A stretch of 64,000 nt of DNA, from NCBI GenBank assembly GCA_026874595.1, contig CM049311.1, positions 8,159,676-8,223,675 of the forward strand, written 5' to 3'. Shown here one piece after another: positions 13,501-28,500 of the stretch. Under the pieces are notes generated by a model. It was not told the DNA's origin. It did no database searches and was given only the letters and a program-made list of their open reading frames with translations. Each line of letters starts with the position of its first letter. Within the stretch, counting starts at the first letter, position 1. Origin of the DNA: Sipunculus nudus. Lineage: Eukaryota; Annelida; Sipuncula; Golfingiida; Sipunculidae. The translations under genes were made by a program, and so were the position numbers.

Positions 13501-16500
13501 GTCCGTCCGTCCGGTTGTCCGTCCGTCCGGTCGTCTGGACGTCCGTCTGTTAACAGGACACAAATCGTAACCGCTGGACCTGGAATCTTCCAGGTTGATA
13601 TCCTGGGAGGTCCATAAAACATCTCCTAGGAAACCTGAAATTAGGTCTCTGTTACCAATATTCTCCGAGCAATGGGTCTCGTAAGTACCCCCCCCCACCC
13701 CCAGAATAATATAAAATTTTGATACAAAAGCTCAAGTAGCTAAATAAATACTGCATTGATCACCATGAATTCTCTGCATGAACATTGATCATTGAGTGTT
13801 CCATCAGTTCCTGCAAACTGGTGGCGCCACCTGTATTTTTTTCCAATTTTTATTATTTTTTTTTTCTTTATTTTTGAGACCTTCAAAGAAACTGTCCTCT
13901 GTTAACAGGGCACAAATTATAACTGCTGGACCTGGAATCTTCCAACTTGACATCCTGGGAGGGCCATGAAAAATCTCCATGGAAACCTGAAATTAGATCT
14001 CTGTTACCCATATTCTTCGAGCTATGGGTCTCGTAAATACCCCCTAGAATAATAAAAAAATTTGATACAAAAACTCAAGTAACTTAATAACTACTGCATT
14101 GATTACTATGATTCTTTGCATGAATATAAATCATGGAGTGTTCCAGTAGTTCCTGCAAATTGGTGGTGCCACCTGTATTTTTTCCAATTTTTACAATTTT
14201 TTTCTTTAATTTTTTTTCTACATTCAAAGAAGCTGTCATCTGTTTTTTACTCTAACTGTCATTTTGCTCTTTGTTCAACATTCCTTGAATTCAGCTGAGC
14301 GTCATGGCCCATGGGCGAATAGTTTTATTATGTTTTTCTAAACCTTTCTTCTGTTGGTTGGTTAGTTGGTTTGTTTATTGGTTAGTGTATTGTAGAATTC
14401 ACACTAGACCACGGGCATATATTCATGCCATGGGGTTTCAGGTCAAATGCATCTTCTAAAATCGACAATTCCTCTATTTAGTCATATATAAACAATTATG
14501 AGACTTTAAGTCTACCTTATTTATAGTTTATCTCGTTTTTCCCTAACCAAATACTTTTCAAAGATTTCGGCTCCTCTCTCTTTTGCTTCACGCTATTTGG
14601 TCAGCTGACTTGAAGACAGCAGACGACAGACAAACGCCCAATGCGCATGCGTATAGAAAACTTTTTTTCAACGGAAGGTTACAGAATGGGTCTGCTCATA
14701 AGGGGTTTGGCATTCATAGTTGAGATAATAATTTTTTTTTTGGTCAGTGGAAAATGCGAAATTATTCCTCTCCTGTCATCGCTCTATACACCCTTCTTGA
14801 AAAGTGTCACCAGCAGGATAAAATGGCTGGCATTGGCTGGTTTGCATGAGTGGTGAAACATGTTCTTCCTCATGGAGACATATATGCATGTGCTCTACTG
14901 GACTTTTGTTCCACTATCCATGTGTCTTGTAAATATGTGTGTGTGTGTGTGTGCTGTGACATAACGAAAGCTCAGAAGCATTTTACACGTGTTGCGCTGC
15001 AGAAAAAGGCCTTTTCGCGTAAGGTTTCTTTTAGGCGAGTATTCAATAATATTAAACCAATTCTGTTAAAAAATTTATTCAATTCCCTTCAAACACGAAC
15101 ATCTTAACATCATATTTTATTCCGGCATGTGTCACCCTCAGTTTTCTATAGATCATGCTAATTAGATGTGATATTTGGTGATGTTATAATCTTGGAGACA
15201 GCGGCAGTTCTGCGTGTGGTCGGACAAGAAAACTGACTGGCCCACGCAAGGGAACTTAACACACGTTTTGCTTCTTCTTTCACTTATAAGTTTACATCCT
15301 GTATCTGGCTTTTGTTATAAACCGCTGATTCAACGAAAGTGATGACAGAAAACCCGTGAAAAGGGCGTCACTCACAGTAAGTGGGCGTTTGTATTAGTGT
15401 GTTTTAACAAATTCACAGCCTGTCAATGAATCAAATATTATATATTTAACTTAAGTTTTAAGTCTCAGGGTGCATGTGTAAGAGTGGCGATAAAGCATAC
15501 ATATTCTGTTGCTCGATTTCAATGACAGTAAATATGTAAATATGGCTGATTTTCCTGGTTCTAATTTATTTTTAATTTTTCAATGTTTGGTGTGGGTCCA
15601 TTTCCTGTAAATCCAAATTAACGGTTATAAAAGTATAATTAAAGTTGATACACCGGTGTCTGTAACTATAAATACTTTACACATATATTTCTGTCATCCC
15701 ACAACGTTTAAACAAAACTAGCAACAAGGGTCTTCACAATGTGACTTCGCGTTGTAAATATCGGCCATCATAGAAATATTCAGGCGTGAATAACAAGAAA
15801 ACCTCATACAAAAGCCCAAAGGTCTGTGAAAAAATAGGGAAGGGTCTAGGATCACGTCTCAGTAATTGGTATAAAACCCTTAAAAAGATGGGGGAGGTGG
15901 GAAAAGAGGGACCTATATAAACCCCTGCCCCGCCCCTTCTGAATCCGTTACTCTAATTAATGCTTGTTGATCAGCTTAGCGTCATGAGTCAGGGGCACTT
16001 TTATGTAAAGATTGTACATTAACCCCATGTGTTCCTGTTGCCACACAAAATTTGAACAAAATTTTTTGTAGCATTTATGGACCAGACGTGTTGCAAATAA
16101 TTTTAGAAAAGTAAACATGGATATACTAATGTAATTGCGCGTGTGGTTGCAAATGTTTCTGCTCCCAAATTTCCCCCACCCACACACACACAAACCACGA
16201 AGGTTTAAACCTTTAGGAAAAACTTCCCTGTTGTTAATATTGTGAGGGCAGTGTGCCTCTCAGGGTCAAACACCGTGCACTATCATATATTGGCACTGTA
16301 CGATGGGCGGGTTGTCTCTTGTCAGATATTGTTAGTGTCATCTGTCATTTACTGTCAGTATCATGTTTACTTGTTCATTTTGACCTAGATTACAGTCACT
16401 CTTATTCAGAGAGTGTTATACATATAGAGAATACTGAAGGATAACTTGAGATATTTATATAAAACAAATTTTATTCGCCACTGATATTATGTGGAGCACG

Positions 16501-19500
16501 TGACACTGACATTCGATACTCTCATTGTTTACCATAACGTTATTTTTATTCATGACTGCAAGTTGTTTATAAACACGTTACTTTATAATGCATTTTACAA
16601 TACACAATACATTATATGTTATAATTAAATATATAAAGCGGGGGGGGGGGGGGCACCCAGCATATACGTCTGGATCTTTGGACTTTGACCAGAAACATAT
16701 AGAGCATTTATTATGGTATTTATTCAGAACTACTAATTTGTACGCATGTCTGTTTGTACGCGTGTCTGCTTTAGTAAAAAGCATCAAAACATTAAAATTT
16801 TGGTATGTTTTAATAAATATATATTGCAGAGGTAAGTAAGAGTTAATTTTTTTTTCTGTCTTACTGTCTGCCCGTCCCTTAGGCGCTCAAGATTGTGGGT
16901 ACGACATTATGTCAGGTTATTTAAAGGTATAAGAAAAAAAGAGGGATTAAATTAGCTCCTTAAAGTTTGGTTGATCTCATAATTCCGGTTATTATCATAA
17001 TTTTGGTGTGGAGGGATAATATCATACATTATAAGTCTGCGGTGTATTAGATAAGATTATATATATATATGTAATATATACATCTTTTACGACGCTGTCT
17101 CTGCATGAGAGTTACGAGCCAAAGGTATACATAAATAAAAGTCGGATGTCCTATAGACGATCAGTTAGTGGGTTGGAAGAGAAACCAGGGAGACAACCCT
17201 GACAGCACAGCTGTGCCGGCAGTTTTTTTGTTTTTTTTCCTTTACTATCCCCGAGACCATCGTCTGCTCCAGGTAAACCACAAACCCCGGATCTGGCTTT
17301 AAGCGACACATCTGGTTGAATTTATAACAGTGATTCATGGCCCCATAAAACATTTACTTGCGGTAAAGTAACATTCATAAATCTAACGAATCCTTAGTCC
17401 CTAGGGCAGATAAATGATGAAGCATTGGGATATCATATAATGACTCAAACAGCCAGGCCCTTCGTAACTATGCCCCCCCCCCCCCCCCCCCCCCCATGCT
17501 GTTTTCAGTGCCATGCATGCATCGTCAGTCGTCGGCGGCGGCGGCGTCTGTAGGATATCTTGTGAACCCGATAACCTTTGAAGGGCTGCATATATTCTTC
17601 CAAAATTTTAAACACTCATTGTTCCTACCAAAATTTCGGACGAGTTCGAAATTTAGTGACCTTGACCTTCATTTTCAAGGTCAAATCTGCCGAAATGTAA
17701 ATTTTTTGTGAACCCCATAACTTTTGAAGCGCTTCATATTTTGTCCTAAAATTTGGTAAACCAATTGTTCCAACCAAGTTCTTAGTGACCTTGACAAGGA
17801 TATTTAAGGTCAAATCAGCCAAATAATATAGTTATAGCCATGTGAACGCAAGAACTTTTGAAGGGCTGCATTTTTTCCCTCTCAAATTTTAAACACTCAT
17901 TGTTCCTACCATAAGCTCTGACTATTTCGAAAACCGGTGACCTTGGCCTTCATCTTCAAGGTCAAATCTACCGAAAGGTAAAATATTTTGGAACCCCATC
18001 ACTTTTGAACCGCTTCACATTTTTCACCATGTCTGTTGATACAACCTATATACAACGGGGGGGGGGGGAGGAGACTTCTGTTTTCGCAAGTGCGAAAATA
18101 AACCATCTAGTTTTATTTCATTATTGAACCAGAGTTGGCGTTATAAAATAAAAATAAAAACTTTAATCATTAAACTGACAAACGCGTCAAGTGATTGTTT
18201 AATCCGGCACATCTTACTGTTATAATCATAACACTGTGAGTAATAGCACAATAATGCGTTCACTGACAAATTATAATCACTGTTTAATTCAGTGACGCAC
18301 GCGAAGTCACCAATGAGTGTTATCCCGGCTTCTTCTCGGAGACTTACGCTCCCTATTCTGGGCTCTACTCAAACAATATTTGGTTGATTTTAACCAATAT
18401 CTGCTTCAACCAATTAAATTGGTAGCTGTTTCAACCAATCCGTTTTTAGAGTGTACTATAAGTCATTCCTTGCAATTCTTTCAAAAGGGTTGACGTATAT
18501 TTCGTACAGACTAACCGGGTTGTCTGAGTAGTATTTCGGCATTATGATATATCGCGAGTATAAATAAATCTGTAATATTTTGAACTATTTAAATATATAT
18601 ACATACAATTTAAGCAGCTAACCATTGTCTCTATGTCGACCTGGCTGAACATTTCCCGATTAGTACAAGGTGCCAACTATGTCATATAAAGGACTAGTTT
18701 GACACAGATATATAACAATAAAATAAAAAGGAATAAGTCATTTTTTCATAAGTCAATTTTGTTTATTAATGTCTAAATAAAAGCCATCAACAGAACCGGA
18801 TCCGGTTGGGAGGGGGGGGGGGGGTCTAGGGGGTCCGGACCCCCCCCCCCCTTTTTTTCATCCGAAGCAACCTTTTTTAAGAGTTTCAAGGGACCTTGTT
18901 TTTTGGTTTTTCATTAATCCTCCTGGAATGGACTCCCCCTTTTCCTAAATCCTGGATCCGCCCCTGATCAAGCAAGGTTATTTTGACATTTGATGACAGC
19001 TCATATCTCTATATTCTCTGAATACTACCAAGTAACTGTGGAATAAAACAGGGGATTCCGTGTCACAGCGTACATGCGCCCCCGGCATTTTAGACAGGAA
19101 AAAGCACATGCAAAGCCGATTTGTCATGTATCTTGTGATGTGAATGTTACAAATTAAACCGAGGCTGGTTCACGTTAAAACTTAAACGGACGCCCTGAAA
19201 CACAAGAAATGAACAGCGAGTTTCAATTACGTGACACGCGTGTACGGGAACACCCATATAAATACCTACAGTTAATGTGGGCGTTTTCTTTTGTTTGTTT
19301 AATTGGTAGGAGTATATTTCCGCCAACGTGATCGCCCACACGCAAGTATTAAAATTGAAAATGAAAGTTGAAGATAAAAACATCAACCTTGCATTTGGGT
19401 GGGGGCTATGGTAACCGTGACACCACTTCTCATTTAAGTTTAAACTTAATAGAGCTAAATGGAGTCATATCAGGCCCGGATCCAGAATTTTTCGCAGGGA

Positions 19501-22500
19501 GGGGTCAACGGGTGTCATGCATATAAACTGTCAAAAAAAGGTCGTTTGTTATAGAGGGGGGGGGGGAGGGGGTTATTCGACCCCCAACCCCCCCCCCCCC
19601 CTAGATCCGCGCCTGCATATCAATCAGTGCGTAATTTTCTCTCTCTCTTTCTCTCTCTCTCTGCGTGTGTGTGTATGTGTTTGTTAGACAGCGGGAACTC
19701 GTCTCAGGTCCACTGTCCTCCACGAACAATAAGTCTGCGTTAAACATGTTGTCTTTTTCATTTGTTCTTAATTGAAATTATGCAACAATGTTAAATAAAT
19801 CAGATTAATTCAAATGTATAAGTTGCACTTGTGGCTTCAATGTATTGTTTTAGAAGAAACAAACAATATCTTTGTTTTTGCACTTAAACCAAATATTTAG
19901 ATGAAAATGAAATATTAATATGGAATATGACATGTCTGTAGTATCAGTTTCACGATGTTAATAAAGATATATATGTAATGGCGGTAGTTTTTATTCATAT
20001 TAGTAAATTACAATTAACGTTAAATTTTAAAGGTGCATAATTATCTTCCGTTTGAAAAATAATTTATGTGATTTCTGGCTTCATCTGCATGTGTATATTA
20101 ATGATCTAAGGGTAATGTTGGTTCATGAAGGATGTGTGAACTTGTTTATCAACAAGATGTTTGTAAACACAGCAATGTTGACAAACCAAGAAAAAACATG
20201 TAACCTAAGGTGGTAGGTTGCATATATGCGGAGGTAGAAAGGTCACTTGTTGCAAAATGCCATTTGCAAAGCTCTGGCTTACATGACTTGCTGCCAGATG
20301 CCCTTGTTGACTTTTTTTGAATATTTTGGCAGCCCCCCCACATTTTATAAACACACTGATAGTAAAAAAATCAAGCTGCTTGTTTGCGGTGATATCAACA
20401 TTTTCTGGCTTATTTTTTTTGAAAGCTCCAAGGGATTACCTTTAGTTTATAAAGGTCAGATAGGTGATTGGGCCCCTTTAAATCTCAGATTTACAGTTTT
20501 AATCTCAGAACTTTTTAGACACATGCATTTGTTATCCACTTTCTTATTGTTGGTACATTGTTTGAGTCGCGGAGCCATATATATCAACCCAGATATTGTC
20601 GTACAATTATATATCTTACTCAGATATCGTCTACAGTTGTAAAAAAATTAATATAAATTCACTCAAAAAAGAAGTAATGCAATGCATAAAGGGGAAAAAA
20701 GGGAAATAGAACGAGACATAACACTTTCAAGCACAGGCAATGGTAAACTGTATGTAAATGGTAAAGCAGGTAAAGTTTAAGAAACATAAACATTAGTAAT
20801 GATATGTGTATTATCTCGCACTGTTAATTAATTTTTGCTGAATACAATAGATTCCCAGCAAAATCATCCCGACCCAATTCACTTGTTTTATCCGTTGTTA
20901 TGGTTCTGTTTGTTGGTAAACACAGTCCACATATCTTAAACAACAATAGAGCTCTGATACTGCAGATCATGCGAGGCAACTACCAGACAGAAGAAACATG
21001 AAGGAACTAACACAGAAGAAACAACACCATGCAGGTGGTGTCCGCGCTATATTATGTTTTACGTCACCGATAGCGCCCGGTTTTAGTGCATCACCACTAA
21101 TGTACATACAGGAGTAAGCAAACGGTTTTAGAACGAAATATAAGCAGATATCATATTACTTAAAGGAGAAAACACGATACTTCATGCATTCTAGAAATAC
21201 CTGGAATGTGAATTGTTCCCTTTAAATGGGGAAACTGTATGTATATACCGGTAGGTTTTAAGGTTGACAAAAAACGAAGGGCCTTAATCGTAATTTTTCT
21301 GGGTTGTTCAATATACCCATGCTTGTACGCATAGATGGGTGTTTATTATGTGTGTCTATGTTGGTACAATGTCCATACATACAAAATAGCTAGATTAGTC
21401 GATTAAGAAATTGCAATGTATGAGGGGGCCAGATTGCCTTGTGGCTTTTGTGGTGATAATTTAGAATGATGATATCAGCTGTCCCTCCCGATATTTGTGT
21501 TTTGCTCTATCAACATACTTCCGTCATCAAACATGAAATAACTTGCTATTTTTTCGTTCCTGAATGATGCCCGCTTGTACATTGCTGTTCAAAATGGCTG
21601 TTAATTTTATTCACGACAGAGTACGTCAAAGGAGACCAAAATTCAAATTAAAAGAAAAAGCATGCAGCGTACACAAGCATGTACATGTATGAGTTACGAC
21701 TTGTGCATATATGACTTATGCATATTGAAGTGTACGATTGATTGAATGTGGTTGTATTGTATTTGATGCCGGCTCGGGTTTAGGGTTCCTAACACTCCGT
21801 GTTGTTACTTGTACATGTTTATTCGGCGTGACAGGTCAGGAAGTAACGGATCTGTTTTAACAACGAGACAAGCACGCTACAAAGTGTCAGGCTTATATAA
21901 AACAGGGACTTAAAGAGGATGATGAGCAACAGAGCTCCCTTTATCGAGTTTCAATCCGGCATAGATTGTCCTCTACCGACCTCGCATGCATTTTTAACTG
22001 CAGCAACTCTGCGACTGTTTGTTAAATTCATTTAACAGGGTAAAATAAATACGGTTTATTGAATGACTTTAATACCATTGTTATGAAATTATCATGTTCT
22101 TTTTCTTTAGTTTTAATCCTTATAGAATACCCCTCCCGTCATGCACTGCAAGTAGCGTGTACAAAGCGAGCGCATTGTATATACAGTTCAATATATAATG
22201 CAATTTACACAGGACTTATATTGTTTTATTGTTCTAACCGAAATGATGAAATGGTGATTTATGTCACATCGTCTCTGCTGAAGACGAGGCTTAGAAGGGA
22301 TTACTTATCGAGCGATGGGGATGATTACACATCATCTGCCAGGACTCGCAGGTGTAGTAGACACAGGGCGAAGATGAAACCAGAATTTAAAGGAGATTAA
22401 ACGTGTTTTACCGCACTGTCAAGATTATCTTATTAAAACGGACAAAAAAATTCGAATATATGCATACTATAAGGCCTAAATATAATGTTCCAAATTGATA

Positions 22501-25500
22501 GGTTCAGGGAACACCTGCATGTCTACATGATTGACGATCGCTTCCTCCTGCACCTGATATCCCGCAGCGGAAAATAGTGCCATTTTTGTCAATCATGCAC
22601 AATGATTTTTTATTTAAATACATGATTTTTTTAAACTTTAAAATGAAAGTAATTATAAAATAAAACGTCGGAAGACTTTTTAATAATTATAAACAAGAAA
22701 TTAATTTTAAAAACAGTTCCTCCAGGTTTTCATCTTAAATGAAGACAGATCTGTAACTTTGAATAAATGAATGAAATAGGAAATTTGTAGTGAGTTTTAC
22801 ACAAAGTATGCATGGGATTGTCAGAGAATTTTGAAAACTGCCGAATGTCTGTGGACAAACATTTGTATGTGCAACAGAAGTTCGTCGACTTAAAACTGCA
22901 AAATATTAAAAATCAATCTGTAACACAAATCATTAACCTAGTGCACCTTTATACTTGACACAATTATCCTTGTATTTTTAATTACTCTTATCTGTATTAA
23001 ACACAACACATTTAAGTAATAAAGGCGAAATCGCTATCCATATGACTGAGCAGAGAAAGTCCCCAACCCAGACAAAGCAGATCATGAGCGAGATCGGCAT
23101 CCCTGGTATCAGCGACATAGGGTACGACACAGGCAGTTATATACAGGGTTAATTGTTATTTTAGACACCTCAGGGGTAAAGGGCCATCAAGGGGTATTAG
23201 TTATCTCCCGGGAGCAATGTGTTTAGTACCGTTTACCCGAGGGCAGTCAATGAATTAAAGCACACATAAGGTACCCACATGTGGCTGCCATTTTTGTGGA
23301 TAATTTGTCGTACGTTTTCATATAGACTAGAGCTAGGAATCAAGTTTCTTTGAAGTGTCGTTACGCAGCACTTTTGGTGGAAAGTTGGTCGCAGGGTTTC
23401 TACTGATTGAACATATCTTTTACGACACCTGCATTGGGTCTTTAACGACATAAGTGGAACAAAGACCGGACAAACTCCCCATATCCATACAAATTATGCT
23501 CACCCTTTCAAAACAACAGCGTTTTTACTTCCAGGACAGTGTTTTTCTTGGCCACTGAGCCAACGTTTTTAATCCCTACGTATGTCTTTTTGGTTGGATG
23601 TTGGACGCATTAAAGCCATTATTTTGTTTGAAGTGGAGGTTTTGCTTGTGGTACATCTTGCTTGTTTGTCACTGTTTTCGCGGGAAGTCCGCTACAATGA
23701 TTCGTTTTGATGTGGGTTTCATAGATACATGTCACTTTCCTGTTGATAAGTAACGCGTACCAAATGTTCTGTTGGAAAACAAATTGGTAACATTTTCACA
23801 GAGTGGAAACAAAAACTCTCTCTCATTCCGTTACGGTAAAGGTTTATTTATATTTCTTTTCTTAAAGAAGTAATCAAACAAGGTATTCAACTTATAAAAG
23901 ACAACTTCGCATACATTATTTGAAAATCAGTGAAAATCTCGCCTGCGACCACCCTCCTAAATGACAGCTGCTTTTTTGGCCCTAGACTCATGTAAATCCA
24001 GCGGCGTACCTAGCCTAACTGCCGCCCGGGGCGGTCTTACTAACTCTTAGATATGTCCGCCCCTCTAACAAAACATTACAAAACTAGACAACATATTGAA
24101 AAATATCACGTCAAATTTCCTTGCTATATGGTTTTAGTTGATAACAACGCAATTATATGGATGAAATCATAAGCAAGTAATTCCTTCGCCACACATTTAA
24201 GAGCAGCCATCCCTTTGCCAATGTAAATCAAAGGATCGCCCTAACTTCAAACAAGTATATTCATTATGAAGTGCACAGAAAAGAATAATTGTAACTAGAA
24301 AAAAATACACTGCAGGATACACATATAATGTAGTAACTTAATTTTTCTTTTAAACACGATTTATGATTAGCCTAAACTCAGCATGGAAAAACTTCATTTG
24401 ATGAGTGTTATTCAATTCTGATCGCATATATATACCTTGTTACTTCTATATTTCCACCTTTTTTTTCTTCCCTTTTTTTCGCCTCAGATTGCTGAATTAA
24501 CTCAACCTTCTGAATTCATCATCGGCGATTAAATTTATTTTTAACACAACAAATGACATGAAATACAGACAATTTACATTATTGTACAGGACTCCAAAAG
24601 ACTAACAATTGAAGGCCATTCTGACTACAAATTCAAAAATCCAAGATTCAACAATCTAGATCACAAGCATCTCTTAAATTACCCCATTTCAAAGTATGTT
24701 TAGATATTAAACCTTTTTCATGCGCTAAAAACCTTTCTGTAACCTCTGTCTTGGTTAAAAACCTTCGTAATATTGAAAACAAAGCAGCTGGGTTGTCCTC
24801 CATTTGCAAATACAAAACATATTTAAATAACATCAAAATCTGGTTAATCAGCATGTTTTTTTAAGTGACTGGGAGTATACCATACAATATAACATCTAGT
24901 GATAGATCTGGCATATTAATATCACTATTTTGCATCCATGAGTGTATTTTAAAATAAAGGTTTTTTGGCAACTGCGCATTCAAACAGTAAATGAACAATA
25001 CTTTCATTATACATATATATATAGTTAAAGCAATAGGAACATCTAGGTGTTTCCTTTATTTTCCACTTATACAGATGCTCATTTAGAGGAATGTAATTAT
25101 TCAATAGTTTGTACTGGAATTTTCTCATATGCGTATCCATTGTTGTTCTATAGATACCTTCGTACACATCTTTCCAATAAATATCAATACTATTTTTCAT
25201 GTTCAAGGTATTAAAAAACTTCTGAGCTGTAGGAGGTTTCCATATTTTTTCAATCAATGTGCCGTATATTTTCTTTGAATTTAATTTGTCCATGGACTGA
25301 TGTCCATCAATTGTTACAATAATATCTGTATCAACCTCTGTTGAGTGTACTTCATAGTTCATAAACATTTTTTTCCCAGCGATATGGTATTGCATTCCTC
25401 AATGCTTTCCAGTACATATAATCAAGGGGACTTTTCCTAAATACGTCATGTATTTTCCATACTCCTTTCTCATCAACTAAATCCTTAATATAACAAATGC

Positions 25501-28500
25501 CCAAACTGTGCATTCTATTATTGTACACAGATATTTCATTCTTAGTTATATATCTGTTGTTCCACACAAACTGATAAAGAACATCCTCATGTGTTTTTGG
25601 TTCCACTGACACATAACTTGCCCAGTCTTCAAAACACCTAATATAAAAGTTAGGTTGAACATTTGTTAGAATACTAACATCAAAATTACTTCTAATACAT
25701 CTTAATCCACCAATGTTCCTTAACTTGTAATCCAGTATCTCAGTAGTCTTAGACGACCGATTACAATATAACCGCCTGACCCACAGAATTCTCTGTGATT
25801 TTATCTTGCTCTCAATGTCTGGGACATTGATTACCCCATTTTCATATTTCCCTGTAATTGTAGTATATTTAACCTTAGGTTTTTTCCCCTCCAAATAAAG
25901 TCACAGAGAAGTCTTTTGAAATGCTTCAACGTGTTTTTTGGCGGTATCATCATATTTGTCACATACAAAATCTTTGGTAGAGCTAATGTACGGGCAACTT
26001 CTGCCCTCCCATATATTGAAAGATTTCGACTTTTCCATATTGACATAGTTGTTGCAAGGTTATTTTCCACACGTGTAAAATTTTCTTTATTAATCAAGTC
26101 CTGATTATAAGAATAATGAATTCCAAGTATTTTTATGGTTGCTTTTGTGAGGTCTACCCATTTCAGATAATACAAATTTTTGGTCACATGTTTTATAGAT
26201 CCTATACAAGCAACCTCTGATTTCGTATAATTAAACTTGAGTGAAGAAAAATATTGAAATCTTTCAATTACACGAAGAACATTTTCAAGTGATTTAACAT
26301 TTTCAAAAAATAATGTTGTATCATCTGCAAACATGCATAGTTTGACTTCTGTGTTTCCAATGTCTATTCCTTTTACATTTTTGCCATTTCTAATCTTGAT
26401 TGCCAATATTTCTATTACAAGGATAAATAAATATGGGGCCAGCGGATCGCCTTGCCTGGCCCCTCTTTCTAACTGGAAATACCCTGTGGAAAAGCCATTG
26501 TTCATAACTGAGCTTTGTACATCAGTGTGTAATATTTTAATCCATCTGATAAAAGCACTATCAAAACCAAAATACTTTAAAGTCTCATATATAAAACCAT
26601 GAACAACACTGTCGAAATCAGCCTCTATAGATCTGCTGCAAACATAATTCCAGGTTTATGTTCCAATTCCGTATAATGCAACACATCCCATATTAATCTG
26701 ATCGGTTCTCCAATATATCTTTCCTTAATGAAAGCATATTGGTCATATTTGATTAATTTTGGTAGATATCTTTCTATTCTTTTGACTAATATTTTAGTTA
26801 ATACTTTTAAATCAACATTCAACAAACTTATTGGTCTTCAACCACTTAAGTGTTTTAAATTTTTACCTGGCTTAGGAATTAATTTTACAAGGGCCTGCTT
26901 TGTGAAGATGTCAAAGATCCATGTTCATAATTTTCATTTAAACAATCTGTTAAGCATTGGCCAAGTTCATGAAATAAAGCCAAATAAAATTCCTTTGTCA
27001 ATCCATCATTTCCTGGAGTTTTATTATTCTTCATTGCATTCAAACAGGAATACACCTCATTTCTTGTAATTATATTCCAACATGATTTTGCTTCAGACTC
27101 ACTGAAAGTATTCTCATGTACAGGAAGACATTCAAAATAGCTGTTGAACTCTTGTTCAGTATAAATTACTTTTCTCTGGTATTTATCAATAAAAGAATTC
27201 TCAATAAATGACATGACTGCTGCATGGCAAACAATATCTTGTCTGTCTTTTGACAGAATTCTTATGACACCTTTTTTATGATTATTTTTTTACTAGGTTC
27301 AGGAAGTATTTTGTGCCTCTCTCACCATACTGCTATATTTCCACCCCTTGTTCTCGCATATGACATCAGCTATACACCCTATAGAACGCTGTGATATGAC
27401 ATCAGCTATACACCCTATAGAACGCTGTGATATGACATCAGCTATACACCCTATAGAACGCTGTGATATGACATCAGCTATACACCCTATAGAACGCTGT
27501 GATATGACATCAGCTATACACCCTATAGAACGCTGTGATATGACATCAGCTATACACCCTATAGAACGCTGTGATATGACATCAGCTATACACCCTATAG
27601 AACGCTGTGATATGACATCAGCTATACACCCTATAGAACGCTGTGATATGACATCAGCTATACACCCTATAGAACGCTGTGATATGACATCAGCTATACA
27701 CCCTATAGAACGCTGTAATATGACATCAGCTATACACCCTATAGAACGCTGTGATATGACATCAGCTATACACCCTATAGAACGCTGTGATATGACATCA
27801 GCTATACACCCTATAGAACGCTGTGATATGACATCAGCTATACACCCTATAGAACGCTGTGATATGACATCAGCTATACACCCTATAGAACGCTGTGATA
27901 TGACATCAGCTATACACCCTATAGAACGCTGTGATATGACATCAGCTATACACCCTATAGGACGCTGTGATATGACATCAGCTATACACCCTATAGAACG
28001 CTGTGATATGACATCAGCTATACACCCTATAGAACGCTGTGATATGACATCAGCTATACACCCTATAGAACGCTGTGATATGACATCAGCTATACACCCT
28101 ATAGAACGCTGTGATATGCATGGTAATGCAGCAAGCAATTATAAGGCACTTATATTTTTATACTCAAAACGCGTAATTTCATGAGTTATATGTAGGGAGT
28201 ACCGGTTTGTTTAATGTTTTCAGAAAAAAACTATGTTTTAATAAACTGTGACTTGTTTTATTACAATATCCTCAAAGTTAAAAGCATGCTTTAATTCAAG
28301 GCTACATCAATTTCATTTTAGAATAAGTGAGTATATATGTTTCTGCACTTTGCGAGGTTTTATTTTATGAACTTTAGATTACTTGTTATTCAATAAAGTA
28401 TTTGAATTTGGGGGGGAATTTAAAAGTCCAAGAGTGGAATTTTTTATATATTCAAAGGAAAAAGCAACATAATTCCTCATAATATTTTCCACACAATAGG

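Noticed and set aside
27361-28116. CRISPR array
   Set aside because: Units are contiguous with no unique spacers and the genome is eukaryotic; it is a minisatellite.
27299-28184. Long ORFs on both strands (about 279 codons) over the 36 bp repeat
   Set aside because: They exist only because the repeat unit is a multiple of three and lacks stops in those frames; no gene context or start signal.
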